Positions 1 through 9,044 of a stretch of DNA of 64,000 nt are shown one piece after another (the first letter of the stretch is position 1; the number at the start of each line of letters is the position of its first letter). The notes under the pieces were generated by a model. It was given only the letters and a program-made list of their open reading frames with translations, made no database searches and had not been told where the DNA came from. The stretch comes from Epiperipatus broadwayi. Its lineage: Eukaryota > Onychophora > Udeonychophora > Euonychophora > Peripatidae. The DNA is taken from the NCBI GenBank assembly GCA_028023455.1, contig JAQFVV010012495.1, positions 2,011,711 to 2,075,710 on the forward strand. The letters are read 5' to 3'. The position numbers were made by a program, and so were the translations under genes.

Positions 1-16
1 GACAAAGTATTTTTCA

Positions 17-46
17 ACCCCCTTCCCCCCCCCCCAAAAAAAAAAT
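17..46. repeat. poly-C / poly-A homopolymer pair
   Basis: A C-rich run interrupted by TT is followed directly by a run of A. It is a low-complexity tract and probably a length-unstable position in the assembly. No gene is attached to it. Confidence 0.8.
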
Positions 47-178
47 AAGATCAAAACTTTTGACTTTTTCAACATTCAGGTGAATAACATTTTATTCTTG
101 CATGTTTTAACAATGAAATAATAAATGTAAAATGCAAGCACATTAATGAGAACGATTGTTATTGTATGTTTTCTGTAG

Positions 179-222
179 CAGTATGACTGCGCAACTCGAG
201 AAAGAGTGTTCAACATGTGAAG
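179..222 (+). CDS. internal coding exon of an unrecognised host gene, with a tandem acceptor
   Basis: A pyrimidine-rich tract ends in TAGCAG just before this segment, and the segment ends at a good donor (GTAAGC). The only open frame reads SMTAQLEKECSTCE plus one base, so the exon enters in phase 2 and leaves in phase 1. TAGCAG is a NAGNAG double acceptor: using the first AG (exon from 179) or the second (exon from 182) keeps the frame and adds or removes one Ser codon. The single leftover G joins in frame to the two leading bases of the candidate terminal exon at 6196, making a GAT codon. The peptide holds a CxxC pair and is acidic; I do not recognise a family. The second acceptor places an ATG one base into the exon, so this could also be a first coding exon. 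The gene continues left of the window. Confidence 0.5.
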
Positions 223-339
223 GTAAGCAACACCATTACTATACACATTAACTAGTGTGCTGTTTTGGTCAGTTATAACAATTATGCTTATCTAAGTATA
301 AGCAGGTTACATCTTTAAGAAAATTTATCTATAAACTTC

Positions 340-420
340 TGCCAGTCCGCAAAATCTTATCCTTATTTTTACCGGGCCACAGGGGTGAAAAGGTTGAAGA
401 CCACTGGACTAGAGGACAAA
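340..420. mobile_element. possible hAT-type MITE end fragment
   Basis: A GC-richer stretch reads CCACAGGGGTGAAAAGG followed by TTGAAGACCACTGG. This resembles the termini of hAT-type miniature elements, where a ...AGACCACTG-like end is common. The partner end is not visible, so only a fragment is called and the class is from general resemblance. Confidence 0.25.
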
Positions 421-649
421 AATGTATTGGTTAAAGGAGATAGTGTGATAAAAAATATTAGGTTTATTCATTATATTATCAGATGTGTAATAAATTATAA
501 GAATAAATCTATAATATTGATAAGGTAGTATATAGTCTGGTAGATAAATATGAGAAAAAGTCAGAGAAAATTATTTATCCATATGATAAATTTTGTAAAG
601 TATTAAAGAACAGAATAAAATAGTTGTGGTTTATTGTTTAGATTTAAAA

Positions 650-736
650 ATCTTATATAAGAATACTTTCACTAAATGAGTTGAAAATAAAAAAAAAACT
701 TATATAAAAATACTTTCAGTAAATGAGTTGAAAATA
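650..736. repeat. two-copy tandem duplication, about 46 bp
   Basis: The segment TATAAGAATACTTTCACTAA plus AATGAGTTGAAAATA occurs twice head to tail with two or three differences, separated by an A run. It is a local tandem duplication with no coding potential. Confidence 0.75.
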
Positions 737-757
737 ATGTACCAAACTAATATCAGA

Positions 758-901
758 AGCAAAACTCTCCATACGATAGTGCAACCCAGTACAATATGGT
801 TCATGCATAAATGTAAATAGGAATATTGTGCACAAACCTTCTTGCATCCATTGATTACTCTTGCTATATAGGGGTGGCACTAGTGTATGGAGAGTTTTGC
901 T
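758..901. mobile_element. MITE with about 30-bp terminal inverted repeats
   Basis: The left end AGCAAAACTCTCCATAC and the right end GTATGGAGAGTTTTGCT are exact reverse complements over 17 bp. Complementarity continues with a few mismatches to about 30 bp (GATAGTGCAACCC against GGGGTGGCACTAG). The 144-bp body has no ORF. No convincing target-site duplication was found, so the superfamily is unassigned. Confidence 0.7.
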
Positions 902-1332
902 TTGTTATAACAACTTGGGAAAGCATAGAGAATGGTGATTATGTTATGTTTAAGGGTTTGTTACTAAACTAATATTGTGAAGAAAGAAAACTTATCGGAA
1001 GTAAGATACACTCCAAGATAGAAATAATAGAATACCGTAAGATAGATTTTTATAAATATTTAACAGTAATGAGTCTGAAAAATATATACATAACAAAATC
1101 TGATAAAAAATTAGAATGCATCTATGTAGGACTCAAGATTTTTAGTAAATTAACAATAAACCAAATGTACATTTGAAACCATAAAAAAAAACTTTAAATC
1201 TGTACATTATATATTTTTAAATCTATTGCAGTATCGCATGTTATCTGTTAATAATTTTTATATAAAACTATCACATTATTGCATATATAATACTTTGATA
1301 CTCTGTCATTATTAACTATATGAAGACCACCA

Positions 1333-1488
1333 CAACAGAGAACAAAACAAATTAAATAATGCCATAATCATGTTGTCAATAAAATGGGTCTCTTAAATCT
1401 TTAATAAATGTCAAACTTATTGACAATCATAATCATGGCATATGTTGAAATACAATCAGCCTATTTAATTTGTTTGTTCTCTATTGTA
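1333..1488. repeat. imperfect inverted repeat (hairpin of about 155 bp)
   Basis: The left arm (AACAGAGAACAAAACAAATT, then ATGCCATAATCATG) pairs with the right arm (CATAATCATGGCAT, then AATTTGTTTGTTCTCT). The centre is AT-rich. It may be a degraded foldback or MITE element. The short ORF running through the right arm is not considered a gene. Confidence 0.55.
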
Positions 1489-1879
1489 CTGTTTTTCATA
1501 TATATATATATATATAATGGTCAGAAAGAAGTGGAGAAAAATCTTACCATATCTGCACTACAAGGGCGCCATCTAGGCCAATTGAACCTAGAAAATTTAT
1601 ATAGTAGGCAGATACGTAAATTAAGATTCACACTTTACATGTTTTATTTAGACTATCAGCCCATGCCACTAACTCAGTGGAACAGCAGAGATTTATAATA
1701 ATGATATATATTATCAAAATATATTAATATTTTTCAAAAAAAGAATAAAATAAGCCACTGCCAGTAATTAACACACAAACATTTATTTACACATATATAA
1801 GATTTAAAATTATTTTAGAATAACTTTTACTTTAGATTTTAACTTGATTTTAGAATTTGATTTTACATTTTAACTTTTA

Positions 1880-3050
1880 TAAGCTATTATAAGTTCGCAC
1901 AGATGAAGTTTATAAAGTTTTTTTTTTTTTTAATGTCGAGCATAGATCGACTACACAGATTACACACTCAAAAACATTTCATAATAAACATAAATGATCA
2001 AAATATAAAGTCATTGATGTAATTGCAGAGGGGATTCACAAGAAAGCCAATGGCATTCATCATAAGATGCTGCATTGACACCAATAACTAAAAAGACATC
2101 CGAATAAATACATTTTAGATATTCAATGTAAGATATCATTATTTACTGAATGTCTATATATTTTAATCAAATATGAAAACAAAACATAATTAAACATGAA
2201 CGAATCTATGCAAGTGTCTATGCCCAACTTAAATTTAATGCATTTAACTAATTTTTACAATATTAATAAAAATAAAAAAAATAAAAATGGAAATGATTTT
2301 AAAAAAAAATACATTCAATAAAATAATAAATAATTTAGTCAGATAGGAATTCTTCTATTTAGAATATTGAAAAGTTTAGTATTTAGAGTTCTTTTTGTTT
2401 AGAAATGGTCAAAAGTTCATCTTTAAACCGTTGCCATTTGGGTTCCAGTGTTAATTGTCCTGACATCCTGGGGAGACCGGTATGCTGTTGGCCATTTTGT
2501 TGATTCATCCAGAGGTCTTTTACTTTAGCTGGTCCTCAATGTAGAAAACGATTGGTCATTTCTCTTTCTTTTTTTTAGCAGAACTGAAGGGATTGAAGAG
2601 TGCGTCTTTTCAATCCCTTATCCTTCAACTCCGCACTAACACATATCACCAATGCTATCACACATCTCTCCCAGCTCATTCTTCACTCACTTTTTATGGT
2701 AGACTATCGGATCCAGTGGACATTATGTCATGACAATGGTGATGGTCTTTTCACTGAGGTCCGATTCCATGAGTGATCTCTTTTATTGGCCATTCTGATC
2801 CCATTGTTTTTCTCTCCTATCTGACCTTTGCTTATACATTTTAAATGTCCAAGGGCTAGTTTACATTTAACTAATTAAAACAATCATTTCCATTTTATGA
2901 TTAATTAATATGTTTTCCAAACTTAAAGATATATTTTTATCTCTAAATCTTTTTAAGTTTTTGTTAAAAATTTAGTTTTAAAACTTTTTCTTTTTTTTTA
3001 ATAAAGTTTCTTTTTTAATTTCTCATCTGTGCGATTTTATATATATTATA
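1880..3050. repeat. possible old transposon with inverted ends and a GC-richer core
   Basis: GTTCGCACAGATGAAG near 1893 has a reverse-complement counterpart near 3024 (CTCATCTGTGCGAT), with AT-rich flanks on both sides. Between them, 2380-2830 is clearly more GC-rich than its surroundings and contains an internal palindrome (GGATTGAAGAGTGC / TTTTCAATCCC). No ORF of note is present. It could be a non-autonomous DNA transposon or an old LTR-type fragment; I cannot decide. Confidence 0.3.
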
Positions 3051-3284
3051 AAGTTTAGATGACATTTAAATTTCATTTTTTTTAAAAAACGAATTTTTAT
3101 TTGCGAGCTTTATATTTTGATTTTGTTGTTTAATAAAAAAAAAATGTAATGGCGTATGTGCCCGTTACAATATATATACAGACAGAGAATACTTTCTCTA
3201 GCATAAACTGATTTGAAATTTTAAAATATCTCTACTTGAAATTAAGTATTATTTTGTTTTTTGTTTATTTATTTAAGTTTTATA

Positions 3285-3346
3285 AAATAAGATATTTATT
3301 TTATAAAACATAGCACTATATAAAATAAATATCTTATTTACATATG
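3285..3346. repeat. AT-rich hairpin
   Basis: AATAAGATATTTATTTTATA and its reverse complement TATAAAATAAATATCTTATT flank about 18 bases. The stem is nearly perfect. Confidence 0.6.
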
Positions 3347-3569
3347 TTTAATTTCAAATAAGGATGACATATAAATTATAGAAAATTTTGCAAGTGTCAT
3401 TCATTCGGGCATAATAAACGTAATTTAAAGTGATCACTTAACATCTTCACATTCTCATTTCCAAATGCTTAAGATTTTTTCATACATAAATGTTTGGGTT
3501 AAAAAGATAGATGGATTCATTCTATCTTTTCACAAAGACTTTATCCTGTGTTTGGAAAGTGAGAGTATT

Positions 3570-3670
3570 CATTTATAGTCGAGAGGTCAGTGCGACTGCC
3601 TTGCACTTGCAGGCAGTTGCCTGGGTTGTGGGTTCGCATCCCAGCCGATGCTATGACACTTATAAAAAAA
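3570..3670 (+). mobile_element. tRNA-derived SINE, subfamily with a GTGCGACTGCC-type middle
   Basis: The copy contains an A-box-like GTCGAGAGGTCAG, a B-box-like GGGTTCGCATCCC, the shared tail CCGATGCTATGACAC and a short A run. This is a tRNA-head SINE of about 100 bp, like the copies at 46478 and 60584. Its middle (TTGCACTTGCAGGCAGTTGC) matches only the 46.48-kb copy, which defines a subfamily. The first bases are missing or degraded. Confidence 0.8.
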
Positions 3671-3866
3671 TCCACAAAACGCATGTGCATTAGCTTAATG
3701 GCTTATTAATATTACAGTTTTATAAAAATGAAGTCACCAAAGTTTCGATTCTATTTAGTAACTTTATAATTACTACTATTAATTGTGACTTTATAGTGCA
3801 AATTGGATAAAGAATTTAATATAATAAACCACAATACACTTTCTTGTTGTGTTGCCAAATGTATAC

Positions 3867-4168
3867 CATATAATACTAAATTTTCCAAGCACTTTACTAC
3901 TGTTAAAAAATACAAATAGAATATATGATTAATAAATATAGAATGTAAAAAGGGTAGTAAATGAATAATAATAATGTAAAACAAAAAGACATTATAAAAT
4001 GTATATATAGAATGTAAATTATATGTTCATGTATATTTATAATTATATGTTGGTATTATGTTGTAGTTCTGAAGAAGATTGCTGAGGCAATCAAAACTGT
4101 AAAAAAGGGTGATAAATAAAGCATTGTGTAACAGTAGTAAAGTGCTGGGACAATTTAGTATTATATGA
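3867..4168. repeat. inverted repeat with a CTGAAGAAG hairpin motif, Penelope-end-like
   Basis: The segment near 3867-3906 (ATAATACTAAATT ... AGCACTTTACTACTGTT) is the reverse complement of about 4128-4166. Inside, on the plus strand, CTGAAGAAGATTGC TGAG GCAATC forms a hairpin followed by an AAAAC, a GATAAATAAAG box and AACAGTAGTAAAG. The order hairpin, then AAATAAAG, then inverted arm is the same as in the element at 7433-7677. Such motifs are common at the ends of Penelope-like and related elements; that assignment is inference. Confidence 0.5.
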
Positions 4169-5540
4169 AAACACCATACAGTTGTAAAAAAATACATCAT
4201 CAGTAACTGCATTAAATTATACACCAATTATTTTTATATGTATCTCTTATAGTGTGGCCATACTATAAATTTAATTACTAAAAAAAAAAAATGTGTATGC
4301 ATTATTGAAATTTTATCTTCCAGCAATTGTTTTGTTTCAAGTAGTCTTATGCTTTCTCCAATATTGTTTTATTTTCACTTTTTGCATTGGTTATCTATTA
4401 CTTTAAAAAATAAAGATGCATTTTGTGATTTTTTTTAATTGAGTAAGGATGGAAGAAATGAAGATGAAGTTAAGAGAAGAATAGCATTGACAAATAGGCA
4501 ATTTTGTGGACTTTAAAGACTGAATTAAGAAAATAATATTGATATACATATTATATGGTTGTAAAATGTGGACAATGAGTAAATGAATTAGGAAAAGATT
4601 GAATGTCTCTAATATATAGATATGGAAAAGAAAAGTGAAGAAAATTAACTGAATGAATAAAATGATAAATGAGAAAGTTATGGAAATGATAAATAAAAAA
4701 AAATATATTGATTCAGGAAACTAAAAACAAAAAGGTAAATAGGATTGAACATTTACCAAGAATAAAAAATAGTTTAATGAAGATATTTTGGAAAAAATGG
4801 TGAATGAACAAAAAGAAAGAATAAATAAGATGGACCTTACTAGATGACATAAAAGATGGGATAAGCAATATGTGAAATTGAAGATCTGTACAATGAACAA
4901 ATAGGGTAGAGAAATGTCTACATTGGCTGTGTAAATGTTCTCTGGATCTATTCATTGATATGTGATAGAACTCAAGTCAACAAAAAATTTGTTTGCATAA
5001 GATATTGTTGGAAAATAATGATCATTTTGTGGCTACGTGAAACTATGGATAATTATTGGTGCTAATTTTTAAGAATGTCTTTAAATTAAGAGAGAGTTTT
5101 TGTTCTCTCAAAACAACAATAGTCAAAGTGTTCTAATTTAAATATAGGTAGTATGAAATGTTTCTTTGTGTCAGATAAATTATAGGATGTGAATACATTT
5201 AAAGAATGTGGAGTTATTTTTATAATTATTATGAGATCAGTTCATTGTAAGATTTATCAAAACTATGTTTAACTAGCCAGTTTTAAAATTAATACACAAA
5301 CCAATTGTATTTTGCCATTAAATATGGCAGGTTTCATTATATTGTTAACACAAAATCAAAAATAGTAAAACTCTTTTTACTCATTTAAATTACAAACATA
5401 TTTATTTTAAAATTATATATAAAAACTATTTCTGTTTTATTAACTTTCCTTAAATATAACGTTTTGATTTTATATATATAGAGAGAGAAATTTCTTTTTT
5501 CGATTTTAATACTAGTTGTAGTTAACTCTTTAGATAAGCT

Positions 5541-5655
5541 TTTTTTTTTTTTTCATATGTCATAGCATCGGCCGGGACGCGAACCCACAACCGTCTGCAA
5601 CCAACTACTTGCTTGCAAGGCGGCTGCGATGACCTCTCGGCTAACAACGCTTGAC
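5541..5655 (-). mobile_element. tRNA-derived SINE, first unit of a tandem pair
   Basis: On the minus strand this reads GTTAGCCGAGAGGTCATCGC (A box), then GTTGTGGGTTCGCGTCCCG (B box), CCGATGCTATGACATATG and a poly-A, seen here as poly-T at 5541-5553. It is flanked by the direct repeat AACTCTTTAGATAAGCTT, starting at 5524 and 5656, which is the target-site duplication. Subfamily with GCAAGCAAGTAGTTGGTTGC in the middle. Confidence 0.85.
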
Positions 5656-5671
5656 AACTCTTTAGATAAGC

Positions 5672-5786
5672 TTTTTTTTTTTTTCATATGTCATAGCATT
5701 GGCCGGGACGCGAACCCTCAACCGTCTGCAACCAACTACTTGCTTGCAAGGCGGCTGCGATGACCTCTCAGCTAACAACGCTTGAC
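5672..5786 (-). mobile_element. tRNA-derived SINE, second unit of a tandem pair
   Basis: Almost identical to the copy 132 bp to its left, with only a few substitutions. The flanking repeat AACTCTTTAGATAAGCTT occurs a third time at 5787. Unit plus flank is therefore duplicated as a block of about 132 bp, either by unequal exchange between the two target-site duplications or by an assembly duplication. Confidence 0.85.
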
Positions 5787-6195
5787 AACTCTTTAGATAA
5801 GCTTTTAATTGAATAATTACATTTTGTAATTGTAACATAATATAATCACTATATAATTTTTATTATAGTAAAAAGTTGAAACTTATAATATATATCAGTG
5901 TTGAAATACGTTAAAAAGCATATTAGATAATATGTACATTAATTTAATATTCTTTTTAAATTGTAAACTATGATACGCTTTATAACGTCATTGGTCTGAC
6001 GGTTTGAGATAATAATATTTTATTATTAATTTATTATGTGTTGGATTATTTCCATCATCTAATATTAAATATTGAATATCTTTAGAAAAATTTTAAATTT
6101 TATTTAATTTTTTCAAATACATTCAACTCTTAATAATAGCAAACAAGATAGTATATAACATATTTCAAATAGTACTATTTTCCTCTCTTCTTTAG

Positions 6196-6260
6196 ATGTT
6201 GCTAGCCTGGTCAGTGACAGTACTGTTACGGAAGTCGAACCCAATCCTTTAGATTTATGA
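6196..6260 (+). CDS. candidate terminal coding exon, partner of 179-222
   Basis: A strong pyrimidine tract (TTTTCCTCTCTTCTTTAG) precedes the segment. Two leading bases (AT) complete a codon begun by the upstream exon; the frame then reads VASLVSDSTVTEVEPNPLDL and ends in TGA at 6258-6260. The other two frames hit stops. The phase (1) agrees with the phase leaving the exon at 179-222, implying an intron of about 6 kb. The C-terminal peptide is acidic, polar and proline-containing, with no membrane segment or motif I recognise. An ATTAAA follows the stop at once and AATAAA occurs at 7047, so the 3' UTR length is open. Confidence 0.55.
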
Positions 6261-6312
6261 ATATTAAATTTTAAGGTAAAGCTCAAACCAGTTAATAGTT
6301 GAATTGGTTAGA

Positions 6313-6756
6313 GATGTATAACTTGTTTTGTTTATCATAAATACATCCTTGAAGGTTTTTGCAATGATATAGATTGCAGAGGCTTTTACTATATGGTGAA
6401 ACTGAACTGAAATCAGACCCATATAGCTATCTTGTTTGTTTGAATGGATTTGAAGATTTTTACGTATCTGAAAAATTCAAGCTTTCAAGCTGATAGAAAT
6501 AAGTTTCATAAATGCTCTTTAGTAGAGTTGGAGTTTAGATCTAGTTTCTGGTCTTCCTACCCTTTACTGACGTGAGCCAATTAGCTCGAAACCATGGTTT
6601 AAAGGTTGGAGACAATTTGAAAGAGATATTTAACTTTATCTCTCTCAGTGTTTATGTAAACTAAGCTTGATCATGAGCTATTGGTAAAGCTCCATCTAGT
6701 AACAAAATGCAAGCTATAGCAAGTTACAAAATGTATAACTTGTTTTGTTTATCATA
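6313..6756 (+). mobile_element. single family-A hammerhead repeat unit bounded by direct repeats
   Basis: The sequence ATGTATAACTTGTTTTG(TTTATCATA) occurs at about 6314 and again at 6731, about 417 bp apart, close to the 420-433 bp unit length in the array at 13.76-16.16 kb. Within it, CCCATATAGCTAT, a TCTGAA..TTCAAG block, AGATCTAGT.TCTG and the hammerhead core at 6556 come in the same order as in that array. The direct repeats may be a long target-site duplication or the overlap of a slightly more than unit-length insertion. It lies about 55 bp beyond the stop codon at 6260, in the same orientation as that gene. Confidence 0.65.
6556..6611 (+). ncRNA. hammerhead ribozyme-like core, type I, short stem III (family A)
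   Basis: Order of elements: stem I strand CCTACCCTTTA, core CTGACGT (consensus CUGANGA; the last A is U here), stem II GAGC-CAATTA-GCTC (4 bp perfect), GAAA, stem III ACC-AT-GGT, cleavage-site base T (GUU, an allowed NUH triplet), and the stem I partner TAAAGGTTGG. Six consecutive stem I pairs form next to the core, then an internal loop and more pairs. The A-to-U core change should lower activity. Seen in the sequence; activity is not known. Confidence 0.6.
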
Positions 6757-7432
6757 TATATATAATTCTGTTATTATATATATAAATTATATTTTTATCT
6801 CAGTGCATCTTTTACCTTAGCTCAATCATATCATAGCAATCCATCAGTCCAGACATCAAACTAACCTCTCACACTGTAGATACATTAGAAATAAGAAATA
6901 TACTCTTTTCAAGTAATTTATATAGCATATGGTAAAATTTAACTTCATATACACATTATTTTTTTTTAGAGATATTCAAGCTTAACTTCATATTTATTTA
7001 AATATATTTCAAATTTATATATATATATAGTAAGTCAGTCTTTTTAATAAATAGACCACTGCAGGATAAAGTTTTGTTCAATGGCTCAAGGAGAAGGCAG
7101 TTGTCACCATACTTACCAAAATGTTTGAAGTTGAAAGAGTGTTTTTTTTTCTATTTTTGACATTTTCTAGCTAAGGATAGCAAGATATCTGTTTTCTAAC
7201 AAATGTAGGATGATTAGCTTAGTTGGCTAGTCTATGTATATATGTAATCAAGTATAAAACAATAAAAAAGAATGAATAAAACTTAGTAATGATTTTTTTT
7301 TCTCTTACTAATCATTATTTTTTTGTTTTAATATAATGCTTTATCTTAATAAATAAACAAATTTCTATATAGTCCCTGGTAGGACTTTTTAATATTCATT
7401 TATTTTCTACAGCGTTTATATATAATAATGTT

Positions 7433-7677
7433 AAATATAATTTATCCAAACTTCAAACACTTTTAGCAAACTTTATTTGTACATACACCTACGTTTCGAC
7501 TGACCTGCAGTCTTCTTCAGAGCTATGATATAATGAACAAAATAAAAAAACAACTATATAATATATTATATCATATATTATATCATAGCTCTGAAGAAGA
7601 CTGCAGGTCAGTCGAAACGTAGGTGTATGTACAAATAAAGTTTGCTAAAAGTGTTTGAAGTTTGGATAAATTATATT
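7433..7677. repeat. perfect 100-bp inverted repeat with a CTGAAGAAG hairpin motif
   Basis: Bases 7433-7532 and 7578-7677 are identical when reverse-complemented, as far as I can read them, separated by about 45 AT-rich bases. Each arm contains CTGAAGAAGACTGCAGGTCA then GTCGAAACGTAGG, where GACTG-CAGGT-CAGTC forms a hairpin, followed by AAATAAAG. The motif resembles a hammerhead core (CTGAAGA, stem, GAAAC), but there is an extra A before stem II and no clear stem III, so no ribozyme is called. Identity of both arms implies a recent origin. Confidence 0.75.
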
Positions 7678-7974
7678 TATATGATATTACGGCAAACATA
7701 AAGAAAAGTGTGATTTTGGTAGTATAATAATGTTTTTAAGACATGAATTACTCTCTTTTTTTGTTATTTTTTATTATACCTTTTTTTTCAAACTCTTATT
7801 AATACTGGAGCTTTATTTTACATTAGTTACTTAATATTGTTTTTTAAATCATTAATAATTTATTTAAAATGAAATAAAACAATATACAGGTTTATATTTT
7901 ATATATTTTTTTTGTTTGCTTCATATCATTTTAATATGTAATAAATTAATATATATATATATATATCATTAAAA

Positions 7975-8770
7975 ACCAGTCCATACTTAGACAATCCCAA
8001 TATCAATAATTAACGATCTCAATCTGTTGTCAAGGCAACCTCCCATTAGAAATAAAGGTGGAATCCATCTCTTTATTGTCCATTATACTTATACACTAAA
8101 GATTGCAACTTAATGACAGAGATTGAAATTATTGATACAATGAAGTTTAAATAAACCTTCTTAAATATATAAATATAACCTGTTCTGAAGGCTGACTATC
8201 AAATAATCAATTATAATATTCAAACTGCAATTATAACTTTCAAATTGCACTCCAACAATGTATTACTTAAATAATAAGTATAATGATGCTTAAGATAGTT
8301 TGAGATTCTTGATTGTTATTTATACTGGGATTATCTAAGTGTTGACAGATTTCTATTAATTTACTTGTAATCCTATCCAGCCTTGAACATAATTATATTT
8401 ATTATTTAAGTAATACATTGTTGGGGGGCAATTTGAATGTTGTAATTGCAGTTTGAATGTTATAATTGATTATTTGTTAGTCTGCATTCAGAACTGGTTA
8501 TATTTATCTGTTTAAGGAGCTTTAATTAAACTTCTTTGTATCAATAATTTCAATTTCTATGGTCAAGTTGCAACCTTTAGTGTCTATATAAATATATTAG
8601 ACCATAAATAAAGTTGGATTCCACCTTTATTGTTAAAAGGAGGTTGCCTTGACAACAAATTGAGATTGTTGATTGTTACTGATATTGGAATTGATTAAAT
8701 GTTAACTGATTTCTATGAAGTTACTTATAAACCTATCTAGCCTTGAGCATAATTACACTTTATATATATA
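7975..8770. repeat. inverted plus direct repeat built from a 360-bp unit
   Basis: The left arm (about 7975-8285) is the reverse complement of about 8395-8705; for example TTGTCAAGGCAACCTCC at 8037 pairs with GGAGGTTGCCTTGACAA near 8639. In addition GAGATT.TTGATTGTTA, the CTATCTAGCCTTGA.CATAATTA block and neighbours occur as a direct repeat at 8302 and 8662, a period of 360 bp. So one unit and a third lie head to tail beside an inverted copy. No ORF and no hammerhead core were found. Confidence 0.7.
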
Positions 8771-8789
8771 TATTTATATATTAATAATA

Positions 8790-9000
8790 AAAAGTCAGAT
8801 GTCACATGACTTAAAATATAGCTTGCATTTACAAATATTTAAAATTAAGAGCATGCTAATGAGCTCTAAACAAGGTTTTTTTATGATAAATGCTATTACA
8901 AGAGAAGGCATTCAACTCATCTTTATCTTGGATTGTCCTCATCCCCAGACCGGTTTCGAACCAGCTTGTTTAGAGCTCATTAGCATGCTCTTAATTTTAT
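8790..9000. repeat. inverted repeat fragment related to the family-A flank
   Basis: AAGAGCATGCTAATGAGCTC (from about 8848) and its reverse complement near 8978 flank a centre holding CCCAGACCGGTTTCGAACC. The preceding GTCAGATGTCACATGAC and TTACAAA match the flank of the 44.5-kb family-A palindrome (GTCAGATGTCATATGAC). On the minus strand GAAACCGGTC resembles a hammerhead stem III, but the CUGANGA box is not intact. It is followed within 50 bp by Penelope-like coding sequence. Confidence 0.5.
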
Positions 9001-9044
9001 ATATATATATATATATATAAGTTGAAAATAATAAATCACTTTCT

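Noticed and set aside
1548-1605. Possible minus-strand exon with acceptor TTTTCTAG and donor GTAAGA
   Set aside because: The short open frame lies beside a palindromic repeat and has no further support.
4064-4100. CTGAAGAAGATTGC..GCAATCAAAAC as a hammerhead
   Set aside because: The GAAA box is AAAA and stem III is absent.
5541-5786. tRNA genes suggested by A- and B-box-like sequence
   Set aside because: The copies have poly-A tails and target duplications and do not fold into a full cloverleaf; they are SINEs. The same holds for the other SINE copies.
7113-7192. Possible minus-strand exon ending at GTAAGTATGG
   Set aside because: The acceptor is weak and the frame is Lys/Asn-rich low-complexity sequence across an A run.
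7578-7677. CTGAAGAAGACTG...GTCGAAACG as a hammerhead
   Set aside because: There is an extra base before stem II and no stem III or NUH site that pairs, so the match is only to the two core boxes.
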